Assembly: GCF_019578655.1 (NCBI RefSeq)
Contig: NC_063259.1
Span: 23,299,277 to 23,363,276 of the forward strand
Reading direction: 5' to 3'
DNA length: 64,000 nt
Source of the DNA: Ricinus communis
Lineage: Eukaryota > Streptophyta > Magnoliopsida > Malpighiales > Euphorbiaceae
The notes under the pieces were generated by a model. The model searched no databases. It was not told where the DNA came from and worked only from the letters and a program-made list of their open reading frames with translations. The first letter of the stretch is position 1. Every line of letters starts with the position of its first letter. The translations under genes were made by a program, and so were the position numbers. This document shows positions 1-12,507 of the stretch, piece by piece.

Positions 1-1295
1 CATAAATATATTTATTTTTTTATTTACTGTAGTGTATATGTAATTTTTTAAATTGTCTTTTTTCATTGGCGTTTTTATTTTTAGAACATGAGATGAATAA
101 GTTCATATCCAACAAATACACCCCACAAAAGAAAAACAAAAGAATACATTCTCGAGGAGCCAATCAATTGGTGTTATTTGCCTCTCTAAAAACGTAGCTT
201 AACAAAAGAAAAAGAAAAAGAAATAGACATATCTAACTCTCCATTATTTGCTTGAATATCCCAGAGAGTTTAGTTGTTGCTTGTGGTCATCACAGCTTCA
301 TTGCTTAGTTTTTTAACTAAAGAAGATCAAGTAATAAAATAAGTCTTGATTCTATAAAGGAAAATGTGAAATTCTAGGAGGGGATATTCCCCTGCAACTT
401 GTTCTCAATTTTGTTATTTCCTGGGAACTTTTAGGTGCTTTAAGTACATCCTTTTTGTCCATTTGCTCCTTAATACAATATCTCTGCCTGCTCTAGTAAC
501 TGTCAAACTTCTTCACAACTAAATTAAATATTTCATTAAGCTAGCTGGCCGCAGATTCTGAATTTTATCTCATGTTCACGGGGTGGTTTGATGAATTAAT
601 AATGTCTCTGCATAACTTCATCGATAATTCAGATAAACTTTTTCTCATGTTCATGGTGCATTGTCAATTACTTTTGTAAAACTGTAAGATGTTAATGCAG
701 TAGCCCTATTCCTGGGGTGACTTGATTTGATAAAGATATTTGCTAACTCACCAATGACAGAGTTGGGTTTTTGTATCTCAAACTCAAAATGGAAAGGGAC
801 ATTCCCACAAAACTGCAGAATAGGGCCTAGCCCAGGGGACCAAAATCCTTAACTTTTGACGTGAAAGAAGACTAGACTACGTGTAGAAATAGAATAGACC
901 GGTGAACTCGTGCCCCTCTTCCCGTGGCAACCACACAACAAAACGCAATGCAGTACAACGATTGGGCACAAAAAAGGTTTTGTGAGGTCAAAAATACCCT
1001 TAGCCAACCGACACAAAAAGCCGTTGAAATGCACGTGAACTATTCGTTCCCCGAGAGCCCAGCCAGAATAAATCTAAATTGAAGAGCATCAGCATATATA
1101 TATATGCTTCCGTTATATAACAGCAACGACTAGAACGTAACGGCTATATCGACAACATCCTTTTCTTTTCTTTTTTACTTTTTTTTATATAGAATCATTC
1201 CTACCTTTCCTTCTACTATACATCACCTTTAAGAGATGTAAAATTAAATAAACAAAAGCATTAGTCAGACATTTTATATTTATTTTCATCAATCT
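1..1295. other. Intergenic, 3' side of the aspartic protease
   Basis: No gene is supported here. The stretch is AT-rich, with short open frames lacking family features and a TA run near 1096-1105. The part next to 1296 is presumably the 3' untranslated region of the minus-strand aspartic protease. Confidence 0.5.
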
Positions 1296-2759
1296 CTAGC
1301 ATTGACGAGGCTCAAACCCGACAAGTGAATTTGCCAAATCGAAACCGACACGTGTCCCTTGCTGCTGCACGTTCCCAATAATTGACAGAGCCGATGACGT
1401 TGGGGCAAATGCAAAACAAAACGTTCCGTCCGAGTCGACCGGTATCAAGTAATTCGTAGCCGGTAACGGCAACACCTTCCCACCAGCGAGATGAAACGTC
1501 ACCGTGGGCACCTCAACACTAGTCTTCCTGGACAAATCATAACACGTGTCAAACAACGCCACCTCACTCGTTACAGGCAAATCCTTGGTCCCCTTAACAA
1601 ATGCATCGCGCAAGGCGTTGTACGCCGCCGTTTGCAGCCGAGTAACCGCCGTCCCCGAGTCGATAATAATCCCTCCATTTCCTGACTCGTCCATTTCAAA
1701 CATTGACTCGGGAATCGATAACAACTCACCTCCAACGCTTAACCCCGTCATCCCTACATAATAAAACGTATCAAGCTCACGATTACGCAGTAAAGGAGCA
1801 GTAATGGCGTGAGGAAGCAGAGCCGAGTTGAACTCAAGAGTAGAAGCCGAGTCAGAGTCACGATCGACAAGACAATACGAAAACGAGGAAGCATTAATCT
1901 GAGACGGAAATGAAAGTTTGCCACCGCCAAGTCCAAGCAAACCAGCAGCTCCAATAAACAAACCTTCATTATTATGACCACACCCAATGGCTACATTATC
2001 AACCGAAGCCGAGCCGAGAGTTATGGTCTCTGTAACAAAATCGCCGACGGTATATGATCCATCGCCGTATGATACTTCGTAGAGACACGTGTTGTTACGG
2101 CATTCAGACACGTCAAGAGACTGGCATTGTTTGGTGTCACAAGAGAGAGGAGAATATGAAGTTGAAGAAGCCGGCTCGAAAATCGGGTCTGCTTGATGGT
2201 AGCAATCGGCGCAGGGTGCGCACTGTATCCAGTTCACGTCACTACCGGTGTCGAGTACCATATAAACGGGACTTGACGGTTTGCCGATTCCAACTCGAGA
2301 GAAATACTCACCGCTTCCTTGACTCGTTCCCGAAATAATCGGGCCTTGAAGGTCTTCAGCTCTAAATTGTGAATCAGTATCTAATGGTTTAAGATCTGAC
2401 GTGGAGAGGCCGTGAATTGCTAGATCTAAACGAGTATTGATAGATTTGACTCGGGCTGAGTCACGCTCGAGTCGTGATAAGGTAAGTGATCTGTAATCTG
2501 GGTGTTTAGTTTTTTGAACTGAAGTTCTAGAGTGTAGCTCCATTGTAAGCTGAGATGAGGAAGTTACTATCTCTTGCTGGTTAAAGGGTGTCATTTTAGT
2601 GGCAGAAGAAGTGAATATAGCTTCGGCTTTTTGAATGGAGGCTTCGACATCAAGAAGTGTAGTTTTGGAGGGGTGTAGTAAGGTTCTAGAGCACACAAAT
2701 GGAGAAGTGAAAAGAAGGAGAGTGAAGAGAAGTTGAACGAGAAGCCTTGTTCCAGCCAT
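1296..2759 (-). CDS. Aspartic protease, pepsin family A1 (ASPG1-like), secreted
   Basis: Single-exon gene of 487 residues. The frame stays open 21 bases upstream to 2780, but that codon is TTG; the ATG at 2759 sits in a good context (ACAATGG) and begins a signal peptide with a hydrophobic core (LLVQLLFTLLLF) ending near Cys-Ser, so 2759 is preferred. Two catalytic motifs are present: DTGS (Asp about residue 170) and DSGT (Asp about residue 367). The flap region has YEVSYGDGSY, and the Cys-rich insert after the first Asp is typical of plant nepenthesin-like enzymes. A basic prosegment precedes the mature domain. Length and motifs fit the ASPARTIC PROTEASE IN GUARD CELL 1 group, an apoplastic or secretory-pathway endopeptidase. 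Intronless structure is common in this group. No frame damage is seen. The exact paralogue is not certain. Confidence 0.9.
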   Translation of the reverse strand: MAGTRLLVQLLFTLLLFTSPFVCSRTLLHPSKTTLLDVEASIQKAEAIFTSSATKMTPFNQQEIVTSSSQLTMELHSRTSVQKTKHPDYRSLTLSRLERDSARVKSINTRLDLAIHGLSTSDLKPLDTDSQFRAEDLQGPIISGTSQGSGEYFSRVGIGKPSSPVYMVLDTGSDVNWIQCAPCADCYHQADPIFEPASSTSYSPLSCDTKQCQSLDVSECRNNTCLYEVSYGDGSYTVGDFVTETITLGSASVDNVAIGCGHNNEGLFIGAAGLLGLGGGKLSFPSQINASSFSYCLVDRDSDSASTLEFNSALLPHAITAPLLRNRELDTFYYVGMTGLSVGGELLSIPESMFEMDESGNGGIIIDSGTAVTRLQTAAYNALRDAFVKGTKDLPVTSEVALFDTCYDLSRKTSVEVPTVTFHLAGGKVLPLPATNYLIPVDSDGTFCFAFAPTSSALSIIGNVQQQGTRVGFDLANSLVGFEPRQC

Positions 2760-2814
2760 TGTAGAGATGAAAATAAACAATACAGAGAGTGAGTGGGTAG
2801 TGAAGTGTGAGAGT

Positions 2815-2824
2815 GTATATATAT
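2815..2824 (-). promoter_or_regulatory. Putative TATA box of the aspartic protease gene
   Basis: An alternating TATATATA run lies about 56-65 bases upstream of the ATG at 2759 on the minus strand. The region between is rich in CT on the gene strand, as plant 5' leaders often are. A start site about 30 bases downstream, near 2788, would give a ~30-base leader. This is a position-based inference. Confidence 0.5.
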
Positions 2825-4978
2825 GAAATTGGAATGGCTCACGCTAAGCTTGTTACAGATAAAAGAATTACAAGATTAGATTTTATGTGACCTGGGCTTT
2901 CTTTGAGATGTGGTGTTTGGGGGACACACTGTCTTTGCATGTTTGGTGATTTTTATGTTGAAGACTAATTTGCAAGATTTTCATTGTTTAATCAAAGGCT
3001 AATTTGCAGTTGTGCTGTGCTTTTGCTTTCTTTCCTTTTCTCTTTTTTCTTTTTTTCCTTATTTGGTTGGGTTGTGGGGGTCTTCTCCATTACTCTTTTG
3101 ACTACTGATGGGCTGATTGATTTTGGTCTGTTGGAGTTTGGACCACTCTTTAAAGAGGAAAAGAATGAGCTGGAGTTTGCTGAAAGCAAGATTTATTGGG
3201 CCTACCCTGGGATTATAGTGGGTCAAAAAGTTTAGCTTTAGCCTTTCTTTCTCGAAGTTTGTACTCATCATATAATTTATCAGCAAGTATCATGATTCAC
3301 ATCAATTGACCAAAAGGCCAAAAAGAATTAATTATTACAAGGAGAACCATGTGGCTTTGATTCAATAATTTTATCAGCTGGTAAATCATTTTTCTGATGC
3401 GCTAGGTGGTTGTTGTTGTTGTTATCTGCTCTACTTTTAAGACTCAAAAGAAACACAGAAAAATTGCCATATGACTTGTGTCTCAAAGTTGTAGGCCCTT
3501 GAACTGCTGCACAAAGCCATTTTACACAGAACCTTGTGAAACATTAATTTATATGGCCGTTTTAACACATATAATTCTAAATATGTTTTATGGGATTGAC
3601 AGTGCTGTTATTAGAGTCCTAAATTTGTGTAACCAAATGGTTCTCCTAAATTCAGGTTAGGGCTGCTTAGTGGACTGTGCCCTCCCCCCTGAGTCAATTG
3701 GGCCTTTAAGCACCTTTTTGAAGCTAGTCACCTTATTTGAGAATTACTAGATTAGCCACTTACCTTTCCCGAGTCAAATGGCAATTGAGGATCAGGAATT
3801 TGACAACTTGGAAAGTCAGGAATTTGTTTCCATCAAGAAAATCACAGCTCGAACAGTAGTTGGGGCATCATATTTCTGATGCCTTACGTCTTTGTGATTG
3901 TTATAGCAACTAAGGTCAATTATCCTGCTGTAATTTTATTTTAGTCCCTGAAACAGCGAAGAAAATTTGCAATAATTCTGCAGACCCTTGAAGCTTAAAC
4001 TGCTGTGCACAGCCCTTTTCTTTTTCTTCTTTCTTTCTACTGAATAAAGCAACCTCAGATTGTGATGACCCTCTACATCAAAATCTCACTTGATTATAAA
4101 ATAAAAAATTTACAGCCTCAGATACATCCATGTTTATAGTTCTGACTTGTTAGTGGCTCTCATATGTTATTGCTTTTTATATTCCTTAACATTATTCCTG
4201 GCTCTCAACTGTCAATGAATTTTAGATATTTCAACAACATAATGAATACGACAAAATGACTTGCTTTTATATAGATCTAAATCCAAGCGATTAAGATAGA
4301 TAAAATTAACAAATCCAAATTATGGTACCTTTGTTCCCATTAAAGAAAAAAATACATTAATTTAAGATAATGCAAGAAGAATTCAACGAATTCTATATAT
4401 ATGCTGATTCTGATTCATTTTCTCTCACAACAAATAATTAGGAAATATTCTGTATCGATAAGCAGTGGCAGGCCCATGATTTAGAGTGGAGAAATTAGAT
4501 TTAATTATGAAAATTAGTAATTGGAATTAATAAGGAAATTTGCAATCTTTTTCACAACGTAAAATGTCATAATTTTATTTTTCTTCCTGTATACAGTTTC
4601 TTATGTATTTAAATAATATATGATAAATTTTGTTGTTTTCAATAATTTATCAGCGGTTGATTCGGGTCAGATTGGCGGTTTAAAAGGCAAGGCCAGTGGG
4701 ACTGTGCCATAAACCAAAGGAAACTTCGTCCAAGCAAATCAAGGTTTTGGACTGACTGGCGAACGTAGCTAAAAGATAAGGCAAGAGCCAAACAAGCAAT
4801 CAATCAAGAAATCTGTGTCGTTTTTTGATGTATCATATTAATACCGCCGTTCGGAAATTTCAGGTTCTACTTCCCTTCATACACAGATGGCCACACACGC
4901 ACACATAAATGTCATTTTTCTAGAATAGTAATTCAATAATTACTTATATGACATCTTCTTTTTTATTTTTTAAGTATT
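2825..4978. other. Intergenic region without recognised gene
   Basis: AT-rich sequence with no coding region I can support. A motif of the form CCTTGAA...CTGCTG.GCACA.AGCC occurs near 3497-3523 and again near 3986-4013 in the same orientation, which suggests decayed repeat DNA, but no element boundaries were found. Confidence 0.4.
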
Positions 4979-5152
4979 TTGGTGACCAGTGGCGGAGGTT
5001 GACTTTAATTTTTACAGGTACTAAATTAGAAAATTACAACAAAATTTTTAAATCTTATGGAATACCACAAATAACTAATTTAATACTTTTATTTGAGTTT
5101 GGGGGGGCCCATGGTCCCCGTGTCTCCGAAAAGCTCCGCCTCTGTTGGTGAC
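4979..5152. mobile_element. hAT-type MITE, 158 bp, with 8-bp target duplication
   Basis: The element runs 4987-5144. It starts CAGTGGCGGAGGTT and ends in the inverted form AAGCTCCGCCTCTG, matching at 12 of 14 terminal positions. It is flanked by a perfect 8-bp direct repeat TTGGTGAC at 4979-4986 and 5145-5152. An 8-bp duplication with short inverted termini is the signature of hAT elements. At 158 bp it has no transposase and must have been moved in trans. The start with CAGTGGCGGAG resembles a terminus seen in many dicot non-autonomous elements. Confidence 0.85.
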
Positions 5153-6703
5153 ATTGTAGTCGGGACCCTTTATTATTATTATTTTCTTAATGATAAGTTA
5201 AAGTATGCTCTTTTATATATATAGACGTCACATCGATGTACAAATTTTATATTTTTCATAATAAAAATATAATTTATATATTTAATTAATTCTAAGAGAT
5301 ACCCTATAATTGATATGTTAATCAATAGAGTTTTTTTACTTAAAAGGATGGACTAATTATTAAGAAATAATTCATCAATTATATTTTTAATATTAATTAA
5401 TATTTATATTATATTAATTAAATAATTAATAAATATTTTATTTGTATCATAAATTAAATTTTTATATAAAAATATAGTTCAAATATTCAGAAACAAAAAT
5501 ATTACAGTTAAAATAAAAATAGCTTTTAATGTGCAGACAGTTAATTAATTTATTTTTCAATTTAAAATATATTTTTTTTGTTGTGAATAAGCTTGTTCGC
5601 TGTTAAATAAATATCAATTTTTTTATTTAATAAGAAAATTTAAAATATATTATTTATAATTTTATTATTTTTAATGAAAATAGCTGCTTTTATTTTTATT
5701 GAATTTAAAATTTGTCCTGAGAATAAAATTTAGTATAGGAACTTATAAAAATAGGTTTAGGGAGAAGAAAATTGGATGGTAAAAGATATTCCCTCTCATG
5801 TTTATTATAGGGAGAGATTGTCTCTCAATTATTGTTTGATTTTTCTGGCTAATTTGATATTGTAGCCAGACACTATTCTTTATAATGTATACTTTCTATT
5901 CATATTATTTATATTTTTTAAATTTATTTTCTAAAAGAATACAATTTATTCTGTTCTATTAAAATCTTATAATTAAAAAATTCAAAATTAACTAAATATT
6001 GAAAAGACTTGAAATAAATTCAACGTATGACATATATATATATATATTGGAAGTATTCAATTCAAATTTTAATATGTACATCTTATTCTATAGAAATATT
6101 ATATTTTTATAAAAATATTAAAATTAATCTCATTCTTGTATATAATATTTTAATAAAACTCTAAAATATTTTTTATTTAGAGAAAATAAGAAAAACAAAC
6201 GAAAGATTTAATTATTTTTAAAAATATAACAAGTAATTCTATATATAGAGTACAAGTTTTATTAAGTGGCATATTACTACCAATTTTAAAATATCAACAT
6301 TTTTTTATGATATTAATTAGTTAATATTATTACCTTATAAGTATTTGATAAAAGAAAAAATAGAGGCGAAGGATTTTTACGGGCCAAATTGGATAGGTTG
6401 TTCACGCCATCACACGACGCAAGAGCCAATCACAACAGTACCCGGTCCTTCTCTCTCCCTTATTTTCTTTTCTTTTGTTTTTTCTTTTTCTTAAGACTTA
6501 GTCCTAAAACGCATCTATTATTGCTCTAATTATTTATGTTATATATAAATAAAATATAATTCTCTAAGCCCGCCCGCCTCTCGTTCTCTAATTACACAGA
6601 GACTCAGTGAGCGAGGAGGGGTCAACAACATCCGGAAAACCCCTCTCTGCACTGAAATTGAATTACACAAACACCTCTTCTGTTCGCCTCTTAACAATCA
6701 AAT
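5153..6703. other. AT-rich intergenic DNA and GDT1 promoter/5' leader
   Basis: Very AT-rich from about 5160 to 6360 with no coding signal. From about 6380 the composition changes: GC-richer sequence with CCAAT-like and pyrimidine-rich stretches (6410-6600) leads to the GDT1 start codon. A leader of 100-150 bases is likely, but the start site cannot be fixed. Confidence 0.4.
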
Positions 6704-9700
6704 ATGAGCTCACTTGTGCAGGTAATTACTTCATTAATCACCATAAGTAGGCTCGTTTTTCTGTTTTCTTCTAATTTTGATTTTTAATTACATTTCTTTA
6801 AGTTTTTATTTTTATTTCCCGTGATCAAGGGGTTCACTAAGTCCCTCGCCATGACTGTGCTATCTGAGATCGGCGACAAGACCTTTTTCGCCGCTGCGGT
6901 TAGTATTTATTTATTTTCGTGGTGTAATGCTTCGGTTGGTCAGTGTTTAAGTTGGATATAATTGCAGGCTTGCACTTTGCATTCTATTTATGTATTTATT
7001 TTTTATTTTTTGGATAGACATTTATGCACGATATACATTAGCTAAACTTTCCATGGTTAGCTGATAATTGTCTGAGATATTGACCTTTGTGGTTGAGTTT
7101 TAGTGTTGTTTGATTGTATATAATTGTTTGAATTATTTTTCTTTTTCTTTTGTAAATTCACGGTGAGACATAGCAAAACTTTCCGAGTGTTTATTATAAT
7201 TGAATAGGAAAAGTTTGTACCAAAAGAAAGTGTTAATTGATATGTTAGGTTACAAAAGGGCCCACTAGCATATTCTTATTGTGTAGTTTAAAATTGTGTT
7301 TCTGATCTCATAGGATCAGTTACTTTTGATTTATTAGGTGTTATTCCCTAGTTGCTACCTGCCTGGCTGCTCTTGTTGGAGAGTATTGTGTTAATGCAAT
7401 GAATTTCAGACCCCTGTTTTCATTGCTGATAGTTTTGGATTTCAACCTGCTCTAATTTTTGGTCTTTAATCTGCTCCCCTGAACTTTTAGACAAGCATGA
7501 CTAGTCTCTCCAAATTAAAAAAGTCAACCTTCAGTTCACCAACCACTTGGGAATAATTTACAGTTACAGCTATTCTTCTGATAGGCAACGATTCTAGATT
7601 CATCCAAGATATCCTCATTAGAATCATTAATGGTTGTGTGCTGTTGGTTCTGCATTTTTCAGGGATCAAAATGTGTAATCCTTAGGTTTCAAAGCTTTTG
7701 AGCTAATTGAACAGTTTTCCTCTAATTAGTACTATAAAAAGTTGTCTCCTTTTCATATGAGCTGATTGTGCTTCTCTGTTTATTTTATTGGTGTCAAGAT
7801 CTTGGCAATGCGTCATCCAAGAAGACTTGTTTTGTCAGGTTGCCTAGCAGCTTTGATTGTAAGTTCTCTATTAATTAATTAATTTATATTATTTCGGGTG
7901 CTTGATTGAATCCCCTGTTTGTGATGACCAAACTATTAATGGAAGTGTATGCTCTTTTCAAGGTGATGACTATCCTTTCTGCTGTTGTTGGCTGGGCTGC
8001 ACCAAATCTGGTAAGCTGTCTACTTGCTCCCTGAAAGTGTTTTATTATGCAAGTTAATAATTTTTTGGATGAATTACATCTCTGTTATGTGTTACTGTTA
8101 CAACTTGTACTTAAGCTGTTAATAGGCATGTGAAACTTATCATGAGAGAATAAATAAAGAACTTGTGCAGTACTCTTAGTGAATGCCTTTCAACTATTGG
8201 TACAGCTGTCTAGTCATTATATATTAGTTTTTCTCAATGAAATGATCATATTTATAATTGAAATGCTCAATTAGTCCTGCATTATGTTTTCGAGATTGTG
8301 TATGAATTTGAACTTGTTAAGACATGCTCCTCTGGATGCTTCTTTTTCATTTGTTTATTGAATTTGTGATAATGTCATATGATGCAGCTCTCTCGCACGT
8401 GGACTCATCACATAACAACATTACTATTTTTTGGATTTGGAATTTGGTCCTTGTGGGATGGTTTTACTGACAAAGGGTGCGATTTTTTATTAGCATCTGT
8501 TTTTGTTTAGTTTATTATGCATTCAGTTTATGTTTTGGTATTTTTTTAATTAGAGGTGAATCTATTTATCCAACAGGGAGGCTGAGGAATTGGCTGAAGT
8601 TGAAGCAAAATTGGTTTGTTTTTATGCTGTAATGATTTTTACATTTAAGGGGAATAGTATTTTACTTTTCCTTTTCTTGTCTTATTAGGATGCTGATTGG
8701 AAAGCTAACAAAGGAACAACCAAAGACGGTGCCAAGGTAGAATTCTGATGCTGCATTGCAAGCTTGCGTCATTTGATCCTCTAGATGTTAGTTTTGTTAT
8801 TTGCTCTTCTGGTTGAATGTTCTTGATATTTCTGTTTTGGTTGTTTCTACTCCAAAAAAGCTTTTCCGATCATGCTTTTAGATAAGTTGTGCTTAATAGG
8901 AAGTAATTGGCATATGTAGGAGATGTCTGGACATGGACTACATGGCTGTTTCTTTTCAAAAGCTAGTATACCGGTGTCCTTGGCTACATGTTGTTAGGCT
9001 TTATGCAAGACTCAATTTATGTTTTGGGATTCGATGATAGGACGGAATTAGTTGCTTGTTTCCAAAAGTCATGTTCTTGCTCCTTATCTTCCACATGGCA
9101 CAATGTTGTAATTGGAAGCATAGTCAGCTCTTCCATTCAAAAGTTGATTCTTTCTTTGTTTTTATTTTTTCTCCATGGATATGCTTCATATATTTAAGAA
9201 TTTCAACTACTTGTCCCAGGCTGATGATGAATTGAAGAAGCAGAGACGGCCATTTCTCTCTCAGTTCTTCTCGCCTATACTCCTGAAGGTAAATATTAAT
9301 TGTAATCCATTAGATTTAAACTCTATGATGGTAACAGTTTTCTTTATGCCTGTTGTGCAGGCCTTTTCCATCACGTTCTTTGGTGAATGGGGTGACAAGA
9401 GCCAGGTAAGAGCCATCACTGGATTGCATACTTACGAATATTTAATTATATTCACTTTTTTGCGGAATTCTTATCTTGCACGGTTAATGGCTGCCATTTC
9501 AGATAGCTACCATTGGTCTGGCTGCAGATGAAAACCCATTCGGTGTTGTTCTTGGTGGAATTGTGTAAGTTATAGTACCTTCATGTTTTGGAGCTGCTAA
9601 TTGCGTGGTTAAGATTACTCTGTATTTTAAATTTTTTGTGTTTTCTTTTGTTCTACAGAGGCCAAGCATTGTGTACGACTGCTGCTGTTGTTGGTGGAAA

Positions 9701-10076
9701 GAGCTTGGCATCTCAGATATCTGAGAAAATAGTAATCACAGTTGCTTGCTTTTAGCTTTTTGGCATGTTAAGATTTCCTTTATACAATGGGGGGAGTTTA
9801 TCCTTGCTTTATCACTAATTGTTAACAATTAAGAGAAATTAGTCTTATATATGATCATTAAGTGCTTTATGCATAGATACTATGTTTCACAAATTGTTAT
9901 TTGATATTTGAGGAGAAAAAAGAAAAAAAATGAGTTTCCATATCTAGGTTTGAATATTATTCATGAAGTGTTGTATGACATAAAAAGTGACAATTGCCAT
10001 GGTGCAGGTTGCCTTGTCAGGTGGAGTTCTCTTTATAATTTTTGGGATCCAATCTTTCCTGTCAACTGTTGAGTGA
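6704..10076 (+). CDS. GDT1-like protein (UPF0016/TMEM165 family Mn2+/Ca2+ transporter)
   Basis: Twelve exons: 6704-6721, 6830-6898, 7799-7858, 7963-8010, 8388-8476, 8577-8613, 8689-8736, 9220-9288, 9361-9405, 9503-9564, 9659-9731, 10008-10076. All junctions are GT-AG and the joined frame gives 228 residues, the usual length of the short plant GDT1-like proteins (Arabidopsis GDT1-like 4/5). Exon 1 codes for only six residues. The two family signatures E-x-G-D-(K/R)-(S/T) are both present: EIGDKT in exon 2 and EWGDKS in exon 9; their acidic residues form the cation site. Hydrophobic segments fall around these motifs, with a charged loop (exons 6-8) between the halves. The family exchanges Mn2+ or Ca2+ for protons in Golgi or ER membranes. 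No plastid transit peptide is visible, which separates it from the longer plastid members. Confidence 0.92.
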
Positions 10077-12507
10077 TGAGGCTCCTAAATTTGGCAATGG
10101 TTAGTACTTCAAAAACACTCAAAATCTCCGATAATATCTTATGAGTTTTTGGGCAATATCAGACTAAATGTTGTCCTCATTTTTCTTGTTTAGGGGCAGA
10201 TCTAATTACTAATCTATGTATGATAAAACTTGTGGCAAAACCACAACCCAACTAAGTATTCCAAATTGTTTTGAGCGGTAGTATTTTTGGTGGTGTGAAC
10301 AACATCTGCACTTCTTTCTTACTAGAAAGTTACTACTGCTGTCTCTGTGTCTTTTTAATGCATGTGTAGACATGAAGAAATAATGCACCAATATGGTGTG
10401 CTGAATTTGCATTTTGTAGCAGGACTTAAGAACTGGTTTGACAAAGTAAAGTTTGAACTAGGACGGCTTCCCTACTGTAGGACTTCTCCTAGCAATAACT
10501 GTTCACTGCCCTGCACATGCATTATGCTATAAGTGAAGCAAGTGTACATGCTTTTACACTTACTGCTAGCTGAAACTAACATTTACCATTTGTGGCTGCA
10601 TCTGTTCAGGAGTTGAAAGCTGGTTGGGTGGGATGGAAAAAGTTGAGACATTGAGAATATTGCCATGGGCCAAGTCCACAGCATTATGATTATTTATGAG
10701 AGCAATTGTATGATCACTAAGGAACTAAATCAAAGATTTGATTGACGAGATCAAGCAAAATATTAGTACTATTTGCACATGTGGCATGGCTGTTGATTTG
10801 TTGCTCTTACATCTGTTCTGATGTAAGACAATAAAATTAGGACTTTATAGGATCTTAAAATTTCACTTGATGAATTTGAGGCACTTTTAATTTTTTTTCC
10901 TTATAATTTTCTTATTCGCAATGTTACTATAAAGTTTGTAATCAGAAGCTTCTTTATTCAATGGGACCAATTCAAAATTTAAATTAAATATATTTTCAAT
11001 ATTTTACTAACTAGGTAAATTTAATAAATTTATGCATCCAAATAAAAAAGATTTTAGTTCACAATAGTTTATTGAAGCAAAATACATCAAAAAGTTTATA
11101 TATATATGTATATATCTCATGAATGGAGCAAAAAATACTCAAGTTTAGGACAAGAAAATTTATCCAACAGATAATTTTAAAATTTTAAAATAATCCAATA
11201 TATGTAAAATAAATAGTCAAAAGTTAATATTAAAAAACCTGTATGAAAAAAGAAAATCATCAATGATAAGAAGATTAAATTTAAATAATGTTCGTAATTT
11301 ACTCATTGTGTGTAAAATAAATGTTTATTTTAGGAGTAAAATAATTTGTATTTAGAAAGTTTAGTTAGTTTGTTTAATACTTTTAACCTTAAAAGAGGAA
11401 CAATACCAATTCAATTGGAAAAAGAAGCATTAGTATAAATATAATGCATGGAAAAATTGCATTGATAACTAAGTAACTTAGTGAAAAGAGGCAGGGGATC
11501 TGATCCCATTGAATTTAATAAGGATAATGTGCCAACCAGTTTAAACATTAAACCCCAAATACTTTGTGGCAAGACTGGAAGAGGTAAAAATGTCAAGCCA
11601 AGGGAAAATTTGGTGTCTTATTCAAGCTAAGTAAATTGGAATGAAAATATAAATTACTCTTATTTCTAAAATTGATATTGTGCTAACTTGTTTAACTATT
11701 TAACCCGACTGATATGATTTTTAATTTTTTTTAATATAACTAAGTAAATTTCAGCCATTTCGAATTTTGAATTTTTCGATCCGAATGACCAATATGCTTG
11801 AAAACAATACTAAAAGATGTAGTACAGATGGAAGAATTTCAGGCCAAAGTAAAACTGAAATGAAACTATGCATTGGGATTCTAAGTTCTAAGAATGAATA
11901 AAGAGGATGAGAAAACTATGATAATCTAAAGCGATGCAAATGTCTCACAAATTGCACATTTTCAAAACCTAGAGGGTTAAATTATACTCGGATTTAACTC
12001 AGCAACATGGCGATGAATTTTCGGATTACTTGCTTAGAGAAAATCTGAAGTTCAATTAGACGATTTTCCTGCCCACACTCCACAATTACAAGCCTCTCCT
12101 GCTCACTCTCCAGAAAAACTAAAAAAAACTGCTGTCATTCATTTTGTAAGATAGGGTTTTGAGTAACATCTTTGAATAAAAAGTGAGATAGATTGTAGTC
12201 AGAATTCAAAAGAAGAAAAGATTAGAGGCTATCATCAAAAGAAACCACAACACAGGAACCTGGCGGATAAAATCTTGTTGGGAGAGCCATAATATGGTAA
12301 CACCTTGCAGTTCATGTAATAGCTGTAAAAGTAAAGTCTCTTTTATTCAAAAATACTAGCATCCCAATGTTTGCATTTGTGCATGGATGGCAAAAGATTT
12401 CATACAAACACTGACTCTGCTAACTTATATACACAGTCTAATATTCTGATGTACTGATGAAGAAGATAATTTATCACGAAACCAGGGTGCTTTCCTTAGG
12501 CCCATCT
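10077..12507. other. Convergent intergenic region between GDT1 and CLPS1
   Basis: The first ~780 bases (to about 10850, where an AATAAA-like signal occurs) have moderate composition and may be 3' untranslated sequence of the GDT1-like gene. The middle part, about 10900-11900, is AT-rich without genes. The CLPS1 3' untranslated region probably enters from the right, roughly 12200-12507. No further gene is supported. Confidence 0.45.

Noticed and set aside
2760..2780. Longer N-terminus for the aspartic protease starting at 2780
   Set aside because: The codon at 2780 is TTG. The ATG at 2759 has a better context and starts directly with the signal peptide.
4948..5151. 67-codon open frame near 5 kb
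   Set aside because: It lies across the hAT MITE and its target duplication; the reading is accidental.
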